A stretch of 64,000 bases of DNA from Albugo candida (taxonomy: Eukaryota > Oomycota > Peronosporomycetes > Albuginales > Albuginaceae): the NCBI GenBank assembly GCA_905220665.1, contig CAJNAR010000004.1, forward strand, positions 496,001-560,000. Direction: 5' to 3'. Shown piece by piece: positions 46,428-59,025 of the stretch. Position 1 is the stretch's first letter. Each line of letters opens with the position of its first letter. The notes under the pieces were generated by a model. It saw only the letters and a list, made by a program, of their open reading frames with translations, was not told where the DNA came from and made no database searches. The position numbers were made by a program, and so were the translations under genes.

Positions 46428-47257
46428 ATAGAAAACGGAGAAAGCTTCAACGAAATATTGCTCAAAATTTTTGGGGGTTTGGCCCCCTGTCAATTACAAT
46501 GGTTTTGACTTTCGATACCTGGAACAGCGAGCCATTGTTTTCGTGAAATTCAAGCTGCCAACCTGGACGGAGTGAAGGCTTGTGTATATTCTATGTGGCT
46601 GAATTCCTTGAACATTCTTTATTTATATGGAGCAGCGTATGGGTATCCTAGATTTCGTCGATTGAATGAGAAAGAAAAATCGGTGAGCTGACTTGAGTCA
46701 TAGATATTACAAATACAACATTGATCAAGCCTCCGACAGCCAGCAAGTCCTGTTCATGTCCACCACGAATCTCTTCGGAAAATCACTTCAGACTACTTGG
46801 TGAATTCTAATACAGTGACATACCTTGCTGAAGTCCAAGTTGACAAATAAGTGGTGCCTTACCAAGCATCTCTGTCCCTTTTTATAATAATGGTTAATGA
46901 ATCTTGGCTTCGTGTCCGTTTTAGACTTAATTTTGCCCACTTTGTCAATAAGGCTGATGTGAGTTTTACGCAAGTGTTGTGTACTCCCAGATCTTCTTGT
47001 CGACAAAGCTTTAAGGCTGGAGCTTCTCTTGTATCATGAGAGTATTCTCCATCAGTTTTCCTATGATACAGTCATACCATATAGTGCCGAAATCGTTTTG
47101 TAAGGTACTTTTCCATGTACAATTCACTACTTTCGTCTTGTGAAATTTCCCGATCATACGAGGTCCGACAATCAGAAACTATTGGATAGCAGCCTTCCTT
47201 TGCTTAGAGCGTAGGTCGCGCCACTTCACCCATTTCTTCGTGATGCTTCATACATCG
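46428..47257. other. Spacer, no recognised gene
   Basis: Nothing recognised. It holds short frames on both strands and ends at the target duplication of a SINE. Confidence 0.4.
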
Positions 47258-47268
47258 TTCAGCATGCT

Positions 47269-47517
47269 TTGTCAAGGATTTCATGACACTGTTTATCTGG
47301 TTCTTTAACTACCTTCCTTATCCTATCATGACCCCCTGAGCGTGTGAATATCACTTAAGTCTGACTTCAAACCTAGGGGGCAGATACTTTCCAAGCTTAT
47401 TGCTTGGATGTGCTCAAACCGCTGCCCACACTGACGGAGATCGAACTAACGACCTCCGGCAGGGGGTCCGTGCGCTCAAGTGCTCAACCGACTGAGCTGG
47501 GTACGGACCCTATACCA
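47269..47517 (-). mobile_element. tRNA-derived SINE, copy 1
   Basis: Flanked by an 11-bp direct repeat TTCAGCATGCT (47258-47268 and 47518-47528). Read on the minus strand, the 5' end carries a tRNA-like head with box A CAGCTCAGTCGGTTGAGC and box B GTTCGATCTCC at tRNA spacing, followed by a non-tRNA body ending in ...GAAATCCTTGACAA. The same element recurs at 57479-58057. Box B is slightly mutated here. Confidence 0.78.
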
Positions 47518-47528
47518 TTCAGCATGCT

Positions 47529-48061
47529 GTACCGCAACTGCCTTACTCCTTGATCCAACTTTGCAGGCTGTACGCATGAGACACTGTACAAAAATTATCC
47601 ATATGGAGTCATGCATTGCGTCGGCTGAGCTTGCATGTCGTCGTCTAACTTATGTAGCCACTTGTAGAACATAACCAGCCGCTCAACTTATCTGGTTGTT
47701 TTGTTTCGGTATTAAAACACTAGCTGGTCGCTTCTTTTCCAGGATACCAGTAGCACTTTTCTGTGCGCCAAGCAATGTCTATCGAGCAGTCTCATATCGC
47801 CCTTCTCGTAGCTGCTAGCTTGAATAAATCAGTCCAGGCGCTCTCTCTCGAATATGATGCGTTGTCAGATTTAATACACTATGTCAGGCGCGGCACCATA
47901 GCAAGTGCGTGAGCATAGCGTATACATTTTTGCCCAACCAACTCGACAGAAGCTATTTTCCTTTTCAGTGCTTTGGAACACAAAAAAAATGCAAATAAGC
48001 AATTTACCATAAAAGCAATCTTTCTTTTTACCACTGTGATCGGCCATAGTTGTGAGCTCCG
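47529..48061. other. Spacer upstream of the SMC1 pseudogene
   Basis: No recognised gene. It may contain the former promoter of the SMC1 copy. Confidence 0.4.
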
Positions 48062-51000
48062 ATGAGTCGTATAACTCGCTTGGAATTGGAAGATTCTGAA
48101 TCGTACGGTGGTAAACATGTCGTTATTCCTTTTTCTCGCTTTACCGCTATGATCGGACCTAACGGATCAGGAAAATCGAATTTGATGGACGCGATTAGTT
48201 TTGTTTTGAGCGTAAAAAGTCGTCATTTGCGCTCAAATCAATCAAAGGACCTTGTACACAGATCTCCGAATACGAATCCAAGTGATCGAGCAGTGGAGCA
48301 CACGTGACATTGATCTATGTAGCTGAAGATGACTTTTCGAATTCCAAGTCGGACGAGATATTTTCAGTCGCCGAATTTCATCGAAAAGAGTTTAACCTAC
48401 CACTATAATGCTGAAGAGGTTTCTTGGAATACTTACCAAAATGAGTTGAAGGCTGTTGGTGTTCTCGTAAAGGCGCGAAACTTTTTGGTGTTTCAGGGTG
48501 ACGTAGAAGCTATTGCCTCGAAAAGACCAGAGTAACTTTCAAAACGTTTTGAACAAATTTCATTTTCAGACGAGAAGAGGTACGCTATCTCTATTGTATC
48601 TGTACGAAAGCTGAGTTGGTTTGCAGAAAGCAATATGATGAGCTGATGGTAGCAAAAGTTCTCGCTGAAGAAAACACTGTGTTTGCATACCAGAACAAGA
48701 AAGGGCTTGTGGCTGAGAAGCGATTGGTCAGAGTACAAAGGGAAGAGGCAAAGGAGTATGAAAGGAAGCAAGGAGAACTGGTACATCTCTATTGATGAAC
48801 TTCTTACAAGAAATCGATAATATTTTCCACCTATGCAGAACGATACTAAATTTGAGCATTACTCATGGCAGCTATTTAAGCTCAATAAACAGATCGAGAC
48901 GCATAAAATGGAGTCGAAAAGTATTGAAGAAGACCTGGCGGCTTACAGTGTAAATGAGGAAGCACTGTAGATCGCGTATAAAGAAAAGAAAAAGGCACAC
49001 TGCAACAGACTGAGACAAGTGAACAAAACGCGCGAATTACTTCGATCTTTACGAAAGGAAGTAGAAAGACTACAACCAAAGGTTATCCAACTTGGACAGA
49101 AAAGATCATTCTGCGTCAAGCAACTCGAGGAAGCTCGTCGCACCCAGAGTAAAAACAGATCGAAAACAGTTAAGAAGGAAGAAGAGATCAAAAACCTTCA
49201 AAGAAACCTCGATGAACTAAAAGAAGCACAAACGGATTTTGAAGAGCAATTGCGTAGGCAAACAGGATCTGACACGAAAAAAGTTGTCATTTAAGGTAAA
49301 CAACTGGACGAGTATCATAGGATACGAGAAGCTGTCCAAGTGCGAACAAGTATCTCACGAAGTAAATGAGAGTCAGTTAAGCGCCAATTATCCGCAGATA
49401 AATAGAAAAAAACTGCTTATTCAGGAATGCAATGACAATAAGAAAGTTGTGTCGGTCCTTACTGAAGATCTCAAGGATGTGGATTCAAAAATCGACCGCG
49501 TACGTCATATGTCACATTAGAAGCTTGGGTTCAACGGCATGCTTCTGTTTCTATCAATGTAGCGGAAAGAGGAAATCGCTGAAGTAATTCGGGCTATCAA
49601 TGATATCGAAAAGAAGATTCGACAAGCAGAGAATAAGGTAGTATCTTCCTTCGTTTCTTTTTGTCTATTCAGTGCTCAATTTTATTTGTCAGATTCGGAA
49701 TGAGACAAAGCGTCGTGAACAATTGGAAAAAGACTACGACACTTTGAATTAGAAATTGCAAGCATTGAGAGATGAGAAACGTCAATGCTAGGCGGAATCT
49801 CGCAAGAACGATACTATTGAAACGCTGGAACGTCTTTATCCTGGAGTTCGGGGTCGCCTTGTCCGTCTCTGTAAACCCATTCAGAGCAAGTATAACATGG
49901 CTCTCACGGTTGCAATAGGCAGACATCTGGATGCACTCGTCGTGAATGATTACAAAACTGGTCAAGACTGTATGAAATTTCTTCGAGAATCTCGTCTTCG
50001 TACTGGGTCGTTCATTCCTGTAGACAAGATTCGCGTAAAACCCATCAACGAGCGATTTCGAAGTCTTGGAAACAATATAAAGCTAGTTTTGGATACAATC
50101 GAGTACGACCCCGAAGTCGAGGCCGCATTATTATATGCTGTCGCGGATACTGTAATGTGTGACACGATCGAAATTGCACGAACATTGTGCTTTACCAAGC
50201 GTGAAAAAGTGAAAGCAGTCACACTGAATGGTATGGTGGTTAAAAAGAACGGAAGCACGAGTGGGGTTCACACGCAATGCGATATATCTCGTGGTGGCAG
50301 ATGAGATGGAAATGAAATCGAAGAATTACAAACTCGCAAGTATGAAATACATGACAACTTGCATGCTTTGAATACTCACGGCTCGTCTTATTCAATTGTT
50401 CTAACATTACGATTGGAGCTCGGAAAATTTTGAAGAATCGAATTTGACACGGTAAGGCTGAGTTGATCACGACAGAAGCGAAAAAACCGGGTATCGTTTC
50501 TCGTTTATCAAATGCTCAGACTATGAACGAAGAGATTCTAAACCAGAGATTGAAAAGTATGAGAGTGCGACTGCCGAACGAAAACAACAACCTGCCTCAA
50601 TGGAGGAGGAAATACATACTATTGAGGGCGATATGTTTTCGGAATTCAGTAAACAATTAGGGATACCAAGTATTCGGGTATACGAGGAGAACACCCTCAA
50701 GCAGTACCAGCAAAAGCCGGAAATTAAACGAAAGCTTACCGAGCATATCGCCAAGATAGAAGCACAGGTTCGTGCTCTCAAATTTTATTTTCGATGAACG
50801 AAAAAAACGCTTCTTCATTCTTTAGATTGCATCCTTGAAATCACAAAAGTATGATGACTCTTTACAGCAGATGAATGAGAAAATAATCAATGAAGAAGAG
50901 ACGCTCGAAAAGCTTACTCATGAGGCAACCGAGTTAGAAAACTCACTTCGCGATGTAAAGGATGAGAAAAACGAGCAAGTGAAGGCACTTCATGTTTTGT

Positions 51001-52030
51001 CAAAGGGAGTGAATGATCTTGAAGCTGAATTGAAATGCAAACTGGAGGGAAGGCGGACTTCGAGAAGAAAAAAAGCGAAATAATGAAGCGATTAGCGAAA
51101 GAAGAAGCACGTCAATACAGCAACCGCGGGAGATCATAAGGCGATCAGATTTGGATCAAGTGAGCCTACCAGTGATCAGGAAAGAAGATGGCAGTGAGCG
51201 AGACCGAGATGGACCCACGTCATATTCTCTTCAAAGTGCCAATGTGAACGCAAGGAAAGCGGTTTGGACGTAGATGGAAGCACTAGTCTCAATATTGACT
51301 TCGCCACACTGAAGGATCGAAGATGCTGATCGACGATACCGAGGCATATAACAAAGCCAATGCTAAATTTGAGGAGCATATATCGGAATCACAGTCTGAG
51401 ATCGAGCGAATGCAGCCAAGCATGCGAGCTTTGGATACATACGAAGAAATTTTAGCACGTATATCCAAAGAAGAGGCTGAACTAGAGCGAGTCAACCAAC
51501 AGTGTAACGAGGCTAATACGAGGTTTGAAACGATAAAAAGCGTTCGATATGATCGATTCATGGAGGCTTTCAATCATGTGTCACGTGTCATTGATGAGAC
51601 TTATAAGCAACTGACAAAAAAGCTCCAAGCATTCGCTGGGTGGTACTGCGTATTTGAGGTTGGATGATACTGAGGAACCGTACTTAAATGGCATCAAGTA
51701 TCACGCAATGCCGCCAATGAAACGATTTCGTAAAAGAAAGCAATTATCAGGCGGCGAGAAAATAGTCGCAGCGTTGGCTTTGCTTTTCGCAATCCACACA
51801 TATCGTCCATCACCATTTTTCATCCTCGACGAAGTAGATGCAGCTTTGGACAATGTGAATGTCACAAATTCTCTACCTTCATTGCCAAGTGCGGTGTGCA
51901 ATGTATCGTTCTATCACTAAAATAAATATTTTATGAAAAGGCCGATTCACTCGTTGGAATTTGTAAAGATGTATTCACGCAGCGATCAAAATCGCTGACA
52001 CTGGATTTGACACGATTCGAAGAACAGTGA
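48062..52030 (+). pseudogene. SMC1: SMC1 cohesin subunit, full-length decayed copy
   Basis: Similarity to SMC1 runs end to end. An ATG at 48062 is followed by the P-loop G-P-N-G-S-G-K-S-N-L-M-D-A-I-S-F-V-L. Then come V-K-A-R-N-F-L-V-F-Q-G-D-V-E-A-I-A-S (48467-48520), long coiled coil and the hinge (about 49900-50290, with I-R-V-K-P-I-N-E-R-F). Last are the ABC signature Q-L-S-G-G-E-K, Walker B F-F-I-L-D-E-V-D-A-A-L-D-N (51740-51855) and the tail L-T-L-D-L-T-R to a stop at 52030. Frameshifts and in-frame stops occur throughout (for example after E-H-T near 48306, near 48968 and 49752). Intron-like GT-AG gaps remain (for example 49638-49692), so it arose by DNA duplication rather than retroposition. 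A functional copy should exist elsewhere. Confidence 0.88.
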
Positions 52031-53327
52031 AGTAATTCGGTATGCCGTCATAGCTGCTTATTCAATCGAATCGAATCACCGGATACGCATCAGAGAAAGC
52101 TCGACAGCTTTGCGTATGATTTATTGATATATACAGCATACGTCTGCAATTCTTTGCTTCACCATCAATTGAGTAAATACGCTACAGCGGTCAGCGCTGT
52201 GAGGTTCCATACGATCAGTGAGAGATGCGATGCACAACAGCTGAGAGAAATGCTGCTTCACTTACACCGCACACCGGCTGGAAACAGCCTTGTGCTCGTG
52301 CAAAGTGCAGTTCAAGTGATGAGACTAACTGCCTACTGGATACGCTGAAGTAGCTTGGTGACTTCTTGATTGAGACGATCAATCAAATTTTCGTCACCCA
52401 TATCCGACGTACAAAGCTCTCTCTCGTTGAAGCATTTGTCGAGAAACCCTCATTACGTAAGCCGTGTGTCGCTCTGTAGGGAAACCCGAGAGACTTTTGC
52501 TGATCGCCAGCGCAATCGATATCAAAAATGTGCGATGTGCTTCATCGATCATACAAAAGTGTATCAAAATTTCTGCACAGTAGGATTGCGAGTAGCAGCT
52601 TCATGATTCAGTATTGCCGCAGTGAAATTATACTAATTGCTGCATTTGGTACTGAATTCTCCGTTGCACATACTGATGAGAGATTGTAGCAGTCGATGCC
52701 ACCTCGTAAATACTCGTCTTCACCAGAAAAAAGTGCTTTTCTTTGTGACATCTCTCCTGTCAGACGTGGGGCAACGGTAATATGTCCATCGGAGCGTGTG
52801 TCTAAAGAGGTTGGATGGCTGTGATGATTACATCGGAGTAGTTGTTCAATTTGCCAAAAGTATGGCCAAAGCATCGGATGCGAACTGGAGAGAAAAATAT
52901 ATTTCTTGTGCCTTCAATCGTCTCACCAAAACTGGAATTTGTATCCACCATCTCATCGATGAACGTGCAAATTTCATTTGTGGTAGGTAGAGAGGACGAT
53001 TTTCGATTCTTTTTTTGGGTTTTTGACCGACCCAAACTCGAGTCGGGATCGATTGCCACACTCATATAGTGCCTGCTGGTGTATCCATACGCATAGTGTA
53101 ATGCCAAGGACGTAGTGAAATCATTCATGCTCATGTGTCTCGATTACAAGATCAAAGATATCCTGGGTGAGAGTACGTGTGGGCGGATTTACTATTCCGA
53201 TGGCGATACCCACCTCAAATGATTGCTGCGCTCGTTTTCAACCGTATTCAGCAGAAGTACTTCATCCGACGTAATCTGGCTGAAGCAATCATGCTAAACG
53301 TGGACGTCCTCAATGGTATAATCGTTA
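52031..53327. other. Spacer between SMC1 relic and Gypsy element
   Basis: Several broken frames (about 52124-52606 plus and 52802-53134 minus) without recognisable domains; probably degraded sequence. Confidence 0.4.
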
Positions 53328-53622
53328 TGTGGTAGATAATGGCGGTTAAATGGAGACCAATCGGATATATAACGTACATGTACGTCTTTGTATTATAGAC
53401 AGTACGGTACACGTGAATGTGTGGTACACATCATACTACTTCATATCTATTGGAGATTAAACCAGTGGCTGTGGGTGAATCCTCCTTTTAGGCCTAGACT
53501 AACTAGTATAGTGAACTACAAATCTGGGAAAAATAATATACATAATTTTGTTTTATATTGTTACGTAGTGTTTCCGAATTTTTCCAGCCCTCTGATCACG
53601 GGCCTCGAGTAGTCTAATTCGG
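53328..53622 (+). repeat. 5' LTR of Gypsy element
   Basis: About 295 bp, beginning TGTGGTAGATAATGG and ending near TCTAATTCGG. It is highly similar to 58732-59025, sharing for example CGGGCCTCGAGTAGTCTAAT and TTAAACCAGTGGCTGTGGG. The outer borders are approximate. Confidence 0.8.
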
Positions 53623-56600
53623 AGACCACCTCAAAGATCTTTGGTATACAACTACGGAAATGTACCAAGCAACAAAGAGAGAGAGAATTCTCTCACGCCA
53701 GAAACTTGACGACCAAGGAGATGTCGTCATGCCGGAAGTTCCAATACCTATTTTCCAGGCGATATCACCTCCAAGGATGAGAATCACCGACCGCGAATTC
53801 CTCGTGAAATATAAAAGAGAGAGAATCCAGTATGAAAGACTGGTGAGAAGAAACGATGGCGTCAATGCCGTTTCAATAAGGGACTCTGTTGATCCCAATG
53901 TGCTGAAAGCGCTTTTGAACAGGGTTTTCAATGTGGACTCAGAGGAGGATGTCACGTAGCAGATACTCATGACGTTCGTGAACAAGCAGTGCGAGGATGG
54001 TACTGTGGATGGAAACGCTAGAGTAATTCCTCAAATGTTTGTAAATTTGGAAATGGATTTGGATGTTCCAGATGCATATTCTCGATGCTTGAAGATGTTT
54101 CAAGAATTCAAACAAAGGTCCAAACGAGCCGGCCTGTTGGGGTATTTTGAGAAAAATCCTAAAGAACAGTGTCAATTGCTCCTCAACGCGGTTAGACCTA
54201 TGGATCTTCAGTTTAGAATCCCTCAAATGGTCAAGTTTGAAGTGGATGACATGAGGTCCGATCCGAAGATGCTATTCAAAAAATTGATGAAAAAGGCAGC
54301 AAATTTCACTGAGTCTTACTTGGCAAGCAAATTCCTCAAGACCGTAACCGGAGACCTCAAACCGATGGGTTGTGATGATGAGAAAGTGAGACGACCAATA
54401 GAGAAGTCGAGAAACCAGAAAAGCAAAGATCACAAAGATGCACAAAATGCCTTAGGTTGAAATAGCGGTGCAAATGCTGCAACAAACAAGCCTAAACGGA
54501 AGCCGAAGCAGGGGTGCTAGAATTGTGGTCAAGATCACTGGCTTAGTGGATGTACGAGCTTGAGCGAAGCTGAGAAGAAAGAAGTGCCTGCGAAAAAGTT
54601 ACGACATTTGAGTGACGCTGATGCAAAAAACTGGATGGTATCGTTTGAAAGACAGTGGAAAAGTTATCACTATCCCTGCTTGTCCAGATAACGGAGCAGA
54701 TGATACCGTTATTCCCGAGAGTTTGGTCAGAAGGTTGTCAATGCCGGGATGGAACTCGATGTGAGTAGCATTTCGTCAAGAAAGCACCGGATGGGAAAAG
54801 TGGAAGTGTTCAAAGACTGCTGCCAAAAGGTGAACATGCAGTTGTGTCTGCAGACTCCAGTTGGTCCTGTACAGTTCTCGAAACGGATTGTTACATTGTT
54901 CAAAAAGCGTCGTGGGAAATACTTATCGGGAAACCTTTGTTAGATGCGGTTGGTATAGACGTCGAAGAGCAGCTGCTCTCTCTAACTGAGAGTCAGCGTC
55001 AATTTGAGAGGGATGGTGGACTTATGGAAGTTGATAAGTGTTTGGCGGAAGACGCCAATACTGGGGAAGAACAGATAGCACAGGCGGTGATTGCCTCAAA
55101 AAATTGGTCTAATGGAAGGACATCGGGAGCCGTAAGTTCGTTTGCTTTCGAATTATCAATGCTAATTTTGTGACGGAATCATTGGGTTCTACTCCTGTGA
55201 AGGTTGAGCCGCTGTCGTTACAGCTTGTGAACGATGCACAACCGGTTCGTGGGAGATTTAGAACTTATACTTCCTTGATGGTTCAAGTGATGAAGGAACA
55301 TGTGGACAAGCTTCTTTCAGCAGGTTGCATTTATGAAGACACCACTTCGAGATAGAGTTCTCCCTGTTTTCTCGTCAAAAAACCTGGAAAAAAAATTAAT
55401 ACAGAATGACCATAGACTATCGTGAGGTGAACAGGATGATCCAGCCGAAGTTTGGTTCAATGCTTTATTTGGCGACAAAAACCGTTGTCTTGAAAAAAAT
55501 GATCACGTTTGGAATTCTGAACCTTTGCTCTGGTTTCTGACAACTCACTATACACGTGGACAGTCAAGAGATACTTTCGTTTGCTACCGATTGTAAAGAC
55601 TATATACTAAATCGTGTACCTCAAGGCGCAGCTGATTCTGCTTTGCATTTTTAATCAGCTATGATCAAGTGCTTTGAAGTATTATTAGATAAATCAGTTC
55701 TCATTTGAATGGACGACCTGTTGTGGTTTGCAAGAGATGAGTTCACTATTCTCAAGGTATTAGAGGATGTTTTTAATATTGTGAAAAAATTCAAATTGAA
55801 GATCAAGCCAGATAAAACCAGTCTGTTCTTGAAAGAAGATCGATGGTGTGGGAAGAATTACGATGGAGATGGGATAAAACAAGATCCTGAGAAGTTACAA
55901 TGTCTGCGGGACTTGAGAAGTCCGAATACAGTCGGTGGACTACAACAGTTATTTTGTGGAATGAACTGGCTGCGAGGGTCGTTACCAGATTACGCAAGAG
56001 TGATTGGTGTTCTTCAAGAGTTGCTGAAGGTCAAATTGGCTGGAACGTCAGGAACATAGCGAGTGGCGAGAAATATGTCTTTAGTATTGAACCAGGAGCA
56101 GATGGACTGCTTTCAGATGGATAAGGAGCTCTTGATGAAGAGTGTGAAGCTGCATCACTTGGTGGACATCGCTGTTGTATGTCTCTTTACGGATGCAACC
56201 TTGTATGGATGGAATGTAGTAATAACACAAGTGGTAGAGTTGGATTCGTTAATTACCGTGGAGAAACAAGCACATCAAGAAGGCATATTCCTATCTGGAT
56301 GCTTTAGTAAAGCCAATTCAAACTGGACGGTCACTGATAAGGAGGCGTTTCCTATTATTATGGCTCTGGATAAGGAAGGCAGACTATATTCTTTGTCTTT
56401 TATTCAGAATGTATTGTGATCACAAGAATTTCATTTCTCATTTTTGCTCCGGACCGAAACACAAAGAAGAGCTCAGTCGGAAGACTCCATCGTTGGAGCA
56501 TGTCATTTGGATATGAGGCTTATCATATAGCAAGAATTTTGAATGTATGGGCGGATATCCTTTCTCGCTGACTAGAGGCACCAGATGAGCTCAAGTCGAT

Positions 56601-57461
56601 AAGAAGGTTGAGCAGAACTCGAACTTCCGTCTCCGACCAGTACTATCCTATTTATCCATTGGGAGCAGTAAACATGACCCTGCCAACATATGAAGTTATA
56701 GAGAAGATGCAGAAGACATATTATCCCGGTGGAGTTGTCGGTTTAAAATTTGCAAGTTGAAACAAGTTTGTGAGAAAGAGGGACTTACATGGATCCTCAA
56801 TCAAGATGTGGAAGTCACTACTCGGCAACTGATTATTGGACACCATTGTGTTGCAGGACATGGGGAGTCAAAGTCTATTTCATTGTGCTGGGAAGAAAGT
56901 TCTGGACACGTTAGCTTCTAGACAAGTGCAAAGAATTTTGTGGAAACGTTTTATAATTTCTCAAACCAAGGGAGGAAAAATCATACCGATACCGTGAAGC
57001 ACTGTACATGGACATCCCAAAACGGAACTATAGATTACATTGAGACTATTACTTCGTTGGTCAATCGTGCAATGGGGATCAATGGGTGCTTGTATTGAAA
57101 GATGCTTCCTTTCATTATTGTTTATTGCGTACTTTTGACAATCCGAGTGCTGAACATGCTGTTTCGTGCATGCTGGAATGGAATTCGTTGTTTGGGATGC
57201 CAAGAATATGGGTCAGCAATAGTGGAACTCGTTTTAAAAACGAAGTGATCACTGATCTCGCTCGTTTCACCGGATCCTCATGCGAACATATTCTTGCGTA
57301 TTGTCACTGGAAAAGCGGAAGTGTAGAGAGCGTCAATAGTGATTTACTTCAAGTGCTGAGGGCTATGGTAGCAGAAATAAACTGGATATGAAGAAGTGGC
57401 CTGATATTATCTCGAGTGTTATGGAAAAATTGAACCAGACTCCTTGTCAATCCCTCGGTGG

Positions 57462-57478
57462 AAGAAGTGCTATTGGAT
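57462..57478 (+). repeat. 17-bp target duplication of the SINE in Gypsy (left)
   Basis: AAGAAGTGCTATTGGAT is repeated exactly at 58058-58074. Confidence 0.88.
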
Positions 57479-58057
57479 TGTCAAGGATTTCATCACACTA
57501 TTTATCCGGTTTGTTAACTACCTTCCTTATCCTATCATGAGTCCCTGACCGTGTGAATATCACTTAAGTCTGACTTCAAACCTAGGGAGGCAGATATTTT
57601 CCAAGCTTATTGCTTGGGTGGGCTCAAACCGCTGCCCACACTGCCGGGAATCGAACTAACGACCTCCGGCAGGGGGTCCGTGCGCTCAAGTGCTTAACCG
57701 ACTGAGCTGGGTACGGAGGACCCCGTCGGGGGGCCTAGCGGATAGTACACATGTGTTCCGACCGTGTGTACCCCGGTTCGAATCCCGGCGGTGGCAAAAG
57801 GGCTGCGATGGGGCCCCTCGGCGGAGGCAAAGATTCCTCCACGTAAATATCAACCTACTCAATGAAGATATGGACGTGTCAAGACCGCTGGCAACTACAC
57901 CAGAAAATAACTGTACAGGAGTTGGACCGGGCTCTTCAGAGCGTTACATACTAGTGATTAGAATAGAGTAGATAACCACCAAACTGTAGTAACAGAAAGG
58001 TGTCTAAATAAAAGTACTACGGGCGAACACCCTTAACTGAGCTGGGTACGGAACCCA
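57479..58057 (-). mobile_element. tRNA-derived SINE, copy 2, split by another SINE
   Basis: The same family as 47269-47517: the two share most of their length, including TAACGACCTCCGGCAGGGGG, and the tRNA-like head lies on the minus strand. Box B here reads GTTCGATTCCC, a good match to consensus. It is inserted in the Gypsy integrase region with a 17-bp exact duplication. Its head is itself interrupted at 57718-58035 by a different SINE, leaving the end of the head at 58036-58057. Confidence 0.8.
57718..58035 (+). mobile_element. Second tRNA-derived SINE family, nested
   Basis: Flanked by an exact 17-bp duplication ACTGAGCTGGGTACGGA (57701-57717 and 58036-58052). The plus-strand head has box A-like GGCCTAGCGGATAGTAC and a perfect box B GGTTCGAATCC (57775-57785), then a body of about 230 bp ending ...CGGGCGAACACCCTTA. 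It lacks a poly(A) tail. A free-standing tRNA gene is ruled out by the absence of a pairing acceptor stem and by the duplication. Confidence 0.78.
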
Positions 58058-58074
58058 AAGAAGTGCTATTGGAT
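58058..58074 (+). repeat. 17-bp target duplication of the SINE in Gypsy (right)
   Basis: AAGAAGTGCTATTGGAT is identical to 57462-57478. Confidence 0.88.
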
Positions 58075-58731
58075 GTTTTGCAATATTGAAGCCAGCACTT
58101 TCATTAATCGTGCTTTTTATGGTTGATGATATGGCTAGCCCGAGAGCAGTCGAAATACGTACATGTGATGAAGAGATGCAGATTTTGCACCAGTCACTAT
58201 TGAATATTCATCTGGAGATTGCTGATGAAGCGGGGAGAAGACAACTACCAAGTCAACTGAATCAGAGAGGCGTACAACCTGCATTATTTACTGTTGGTGA
58301 TATGGTTATTTTGGGCGAAAGTCGACACGAAACAGCATCCGAACAGACTGAGGGTCATTTGGCTCGGCCCCTATCGAATTGCAGAATGCAAAGAATATTC
58401 ATTTGTGATCAAACACTTGTTCACAGGTCGTGCAAATGAAGTTCATCAAAGTCGGCTGAAATTTTATCGCGACTCGGAGCTAGAGGGAACTGAGGACATA
58501 GCGGCGCACGTATTAAACCAAGATTTGATGCTAAATGTGGAATCGATCCGCGGTAATCGCAAAGTGCACGGGAAACGGAAGTTACTGATCAAATGACAGG
58601 GTCTCGAAGGGTGGAGGCATCAAGGGAGCCTTATGTATCTTTGAAGTGAGATGTACCTACTGTAGTCTCGAGATATTGTCAGAGATTTGACTCAAAAGAG
58701 TTGAAGACATTGAATTCCCATTTGGGAGCAG

Positions 58732-59025
58732 TGTGGTGGATAATGGTGGTTAAATGGAAACCAATCGGATATGTAATTTACATGTACGTCGTTGTATAAT
58801 GGACAGTACGGTACACGTGGATGTGTGGTACACATCAGACTAGTTCATATGCATTGGAGATTAAACCAGTGGCTGTGGGGGAACCCTCCGTTTAGGCTTA
58901 GACTAATTAGTTTAGTCAACTGAGAACCTGGAAAAAAAAATACATAATTTTGCTTTTATATTGTTACGTAGTGTTTCCGAATTATTTCAGCCTTCTGATC
59001 ACGGGCCTCGAGTAGTCTAATCCGG
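58732..59025 (+). repeat. 3' LTR of Gypsy element
   Basis: Begins TGTGGTGGATAATGG after a purine-rich TTTGGGAGCAG and ends near TCTAATCCGG; pairs with 53328-53622 with scattered substitutions. Confidence 0.8.

Larger units (their letters stand above)
53660..58596 (+). pseudogene. Gypsy gag-pol remnants
   Basis: Gag-like frames lie at 53660-53959 and 53969-54460. A CCHC knuckle near 54518-54560 reads C-stop-N-C-G-Q-D-H-W-L-S-G-C, so a premature stop falls inside the motif. A protease-like D-N-G-A-D-D-T-V-I-P is near 54690. Reverse transcriptase pieces run from about 55230 to 56030, with the catalytic M-D-D-L-L-W-F at 55709. RNase H has F-T-D-A-T-L-Y-G-W (about 56188) and integrase pieces follow (57086-57391). 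After the SINE insertion, frames 58086-58439 and 58294-58596 carry the integrase tail: W-L-G-P-Y-R-I, T-G-R-A-N-E-V-H-Q-S-R-L-K-F-Y. Many stops and frame changes; inactive. Confidence 0.82.
53328..59025 (+). mobile_element. Ty3/Gypsy LTR retrotransposon, inactive, invaded by SINEs
   Basis: Two similar LTRs of about 295 bp flank gag-pol remnants in Ty3/Gypsy order (gag, protease, reverse transcriptase, RNase H, integrase, C-terminal chromo-like tail). The element is interrupted by a 579-bp composite SINE insertion (57479-58057) with an exact 17-bp duplication. No matching target duplication was seen outside the LTRs. All frames are broken. Confidence 0.85.

Noticed and set aside
46788..47006. 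Minus frame with a faint ankyrin-like phrase
   Set aside because: Only one short segment resembles an ankyrin unit and stops interrupt it.
47440..47517. Possible tRNA gene on the minus strand
   Set aside because: It has A and B boxes but no convincing acceptor stem, and it is part of a repeated element with target duplications, so it is a SINE head.
52802..53134. Overlapping frames on both strands of over 70 codons
   Set aside because: No domain, no signal peptide and no splice support on either strand.
53318..53327. Target duplication for the Gypsy element
   Set aside because: Flanks of the two LTRs do not match, and the exact LTR ends are uncertain.
57725..57795. Possible tRNA gene with a perfect B box
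   Set aside because: It lies at the 5' end of a 318-bp insertion bounded by an exact 17-bp duplication; the stems do not form a normal cloverleaf.
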